Below are positions 5,433 to 6,294 of a DNA stretch of 6,294 nucleotides, in pieces (the first letter of the stretch is position 1; every line of letters starts with the position of its first letter). The stretch is taken from the NCBI GenBank assembly GCA_023386455.1, contig JAEWJO010000072.1, positions 1 to 6,294 on the forward strand. Direction: 5' to 3'. The position numbers and the translations under genes are program-made. Below the pieces are notes generated by a model that saw only the letters and a program-made list of their open reading frames with translations, made no database searches and was not told where the DNA came from. This DNA comes from Pseudomonadota bacterium. GTDB taxonomy: Bacteria; Myxococcota_A; Polyangia; Haliangiales; Haliangiaceae.

Positions 5433-6294
5433 GTGCGATCCCGGCGCGCCTGGATCTACGTCTTGTCGGTGCTGGCGCTGCTCGTGCCCGCGGCCGGCAT
5501 CGCGTATCTCGGTGCGTTCTCGTACCGCGACGATCGCGGTGCGGTCTCGGCGCAGACCGACGCGCAGAAGCGCGCCGCCGAGGCGATCGCGGCGCGGATC
5601 GCCCATCAGATCGACGAGGCGTTCGAGGCGATCGACCAGGCGACCGCGCGCAAGGACGTGCCGCGAGGTCCGCTCGCGCCGCCGCTCGCGCGCCACTGGT
5701 TCTGGATCCAGGGCGACGGCCACATCCTCGTCCCGCGTGCGTCGCCGCCGACCGCGTTCGTCGCGAGCGCGTTCGATCGCGTGCCGTGCAGCGGCCGGCT
5801 CGAGGACTGCGTCAGCGAGTCGACGCGACGCCAGGCGCGGCTCGCGAAGCTCCAGGCGGCACAGCGCGCCGAGGCGTGCCGCGGCGATGGCTGCGGCGCC
5901 GCGTGGCAGGAGGCACGCCGCCAGTACATGCAGCTCGCCGCGTTCGAGGACACCGGGCCGTTCGCGCTGCTCGGGCTCGCACGCGTGTACGCGCGGCTCG
6001 GCGACACCCGCGGCGTCGAGGGAGCGATCGCCGACCTCGAGCTGCGCTACGGCGAGCGCACGGTCGAGGAGCTGCCGGTGAAGCTCGTCGTCGCCACGAT
6101 GCGCGCGGGCAACGACCGCGGCGCGCTGCTCGAGATCGCCGAGTCGGTCGCCGCCGGTCACTACGATCTCCATCCGCTCGTCGCGCTCGGCGTGATCGAT
6201 CGGCTGCGCGCGCGGCTGTCGGGCACGCTGCCGCCCGACCTCGCGCCACGCCGGGCCGCGCTCGACGAGCAGATGGCGTCGATTCGCACCGAGG
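5433..6294 (+). CDS. Membrane-anchored periplasmic protein, possibly a sensor kinase input region (3' end outside window)
   Basis: The frame is open to the right edge, giving 287 residues of an incomplete protein. It begins with a basic N-terminus (RSRR) and one hydrophobic segment at about 7-27. A charged Ala-rich helix follows at about 38-72, of the kind that leads out of the membrane in sensor proteins. A small segment, HWFWIQGDGHILVPRA at 88-103, recalls the 'residue-DG-x-hydrophobic-x-P' turn of extracytoplasmic sensor domains. Four cysteines (119, 126, 149, 154) form two close pairs. From about 165 a TPR-like helical pair appears (ALLGLARVYARLGDT), then more helices. No catalytic domain is inside the window, so a histidine kinase is only a guess from this style of N-terminus. 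The ATG at 5421 would add four residues; I prefer the GTG at 5433 because a -10-like TATGCT overlaps that ATG. It is divergent from the glycosyltransferase gene. Confidence 0.75.
   Translation, partial: MRSRRAWIYVLSVLALLVPAAGIAYLGAFSYRDDRGAVSAQTDAQKRAAEAIAARIAHQIDEAFEAIDQATARKDVPRGPLAPPLARHWFWIQGDGHILVPRASPPTAFVASAFDRVPCSGRLEDCVSESTRRQARLAKLQAAQRAEACRGDGCGAAWQEARRQYMQLAAFEDTGPFALLGLARVYARLGDTRGVEGAIADLELRYGERTVEELPVKLVVATMRAGNDRGALLEIAESVAAGHYDLHPLVALGVIDRLRARLSGTLPPDLAPRRAALDEQMASIRTE

Noticed and set aside
5512..6081. 189-residue plus-strand open frame inside the rightmost gene
   Set aside because: The product is almost entirely Arg, Ser, Ala and Thr, as expected of an out-of-frame reading of GC-rich coding DNA. 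The frame from 5433 has a membrane anchor and a plausible domain pattern.

Overview
The window is very GC-rich and gene-dense. Codons strongly favour G or C at the third position, and several genes start with GTG. A MlaD-type protein with a long C-terminal beta-rich domain, a PilZ protein of two-domain layout and a large periplasmic-sensor-type protein together suggest a diderm of the deltaproteobacterial/Myxococcota type, perhaps a Haliangium/Kofleriaceae relative. This placement is inference from gene style, not from a marker gene.

Left part (1-3922, + strand): a tight four-gene operon. It encodes a MlaE-type permease, a MlaF-type ATPase, a 549-residue MlaD-type MCE protein and a DUF721/DciA-like protein. 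The junctions are a 4-bp gap, a 4-bp overlap and a 2-bp gap, with Shine-Dalgarno motifs inside the preceding genes, so translation is probably coupled. The first three proteins should form an inner-membrane phospholipid transporter. The MCE subunit is about three times as long as E. coli MlaD: a membrane anchor, one MCE domain, a helical stretch of about 150 residues, and a beta-strand-rich C-terminus of about 210 residues. This is the layout expected of a one-protein bridge from the inner to the outer membrane, which would replace the MlaC shuttle and MlaA. No mlaA, mlaB or mlaC is visible here.

Middle part (3932-5338, - strand): a PilZ-domain protein with an incomplete c-di-GMP motif meets the + operon tail-to-tail with only 9 bp between stop codons. 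Upstream of it on the same strand is a soluble family-2 glycosyltransferase very like polyprenol-phosphate mannose synthase (DPM1/Ppm1).

Right part (5339-6294): a divergent promoter region of about 94 bp separates the glycosyltransferase from a + strand gene cut by the window edge. That gene encodes an N-terminally anchored protein with a periplasmic, helical, four-cysteine domain, plausibly the input part of a sensor kinase. The two divergent genes, and more weakly the PilZ gene, carry a GCTA(T/C)NNT -10-like motif 7-12 nt before their start codon, suggesting leaderless or very short-leader transcripts.

No tRNA, rRNA, mobile element, CRISPR array or convincing intrinsic terminator was found. 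The strongest candidate for an unusual system is the minimal MlaE-MlaF-MlaD(long) transporter and its coupling to a DciA-like gene.
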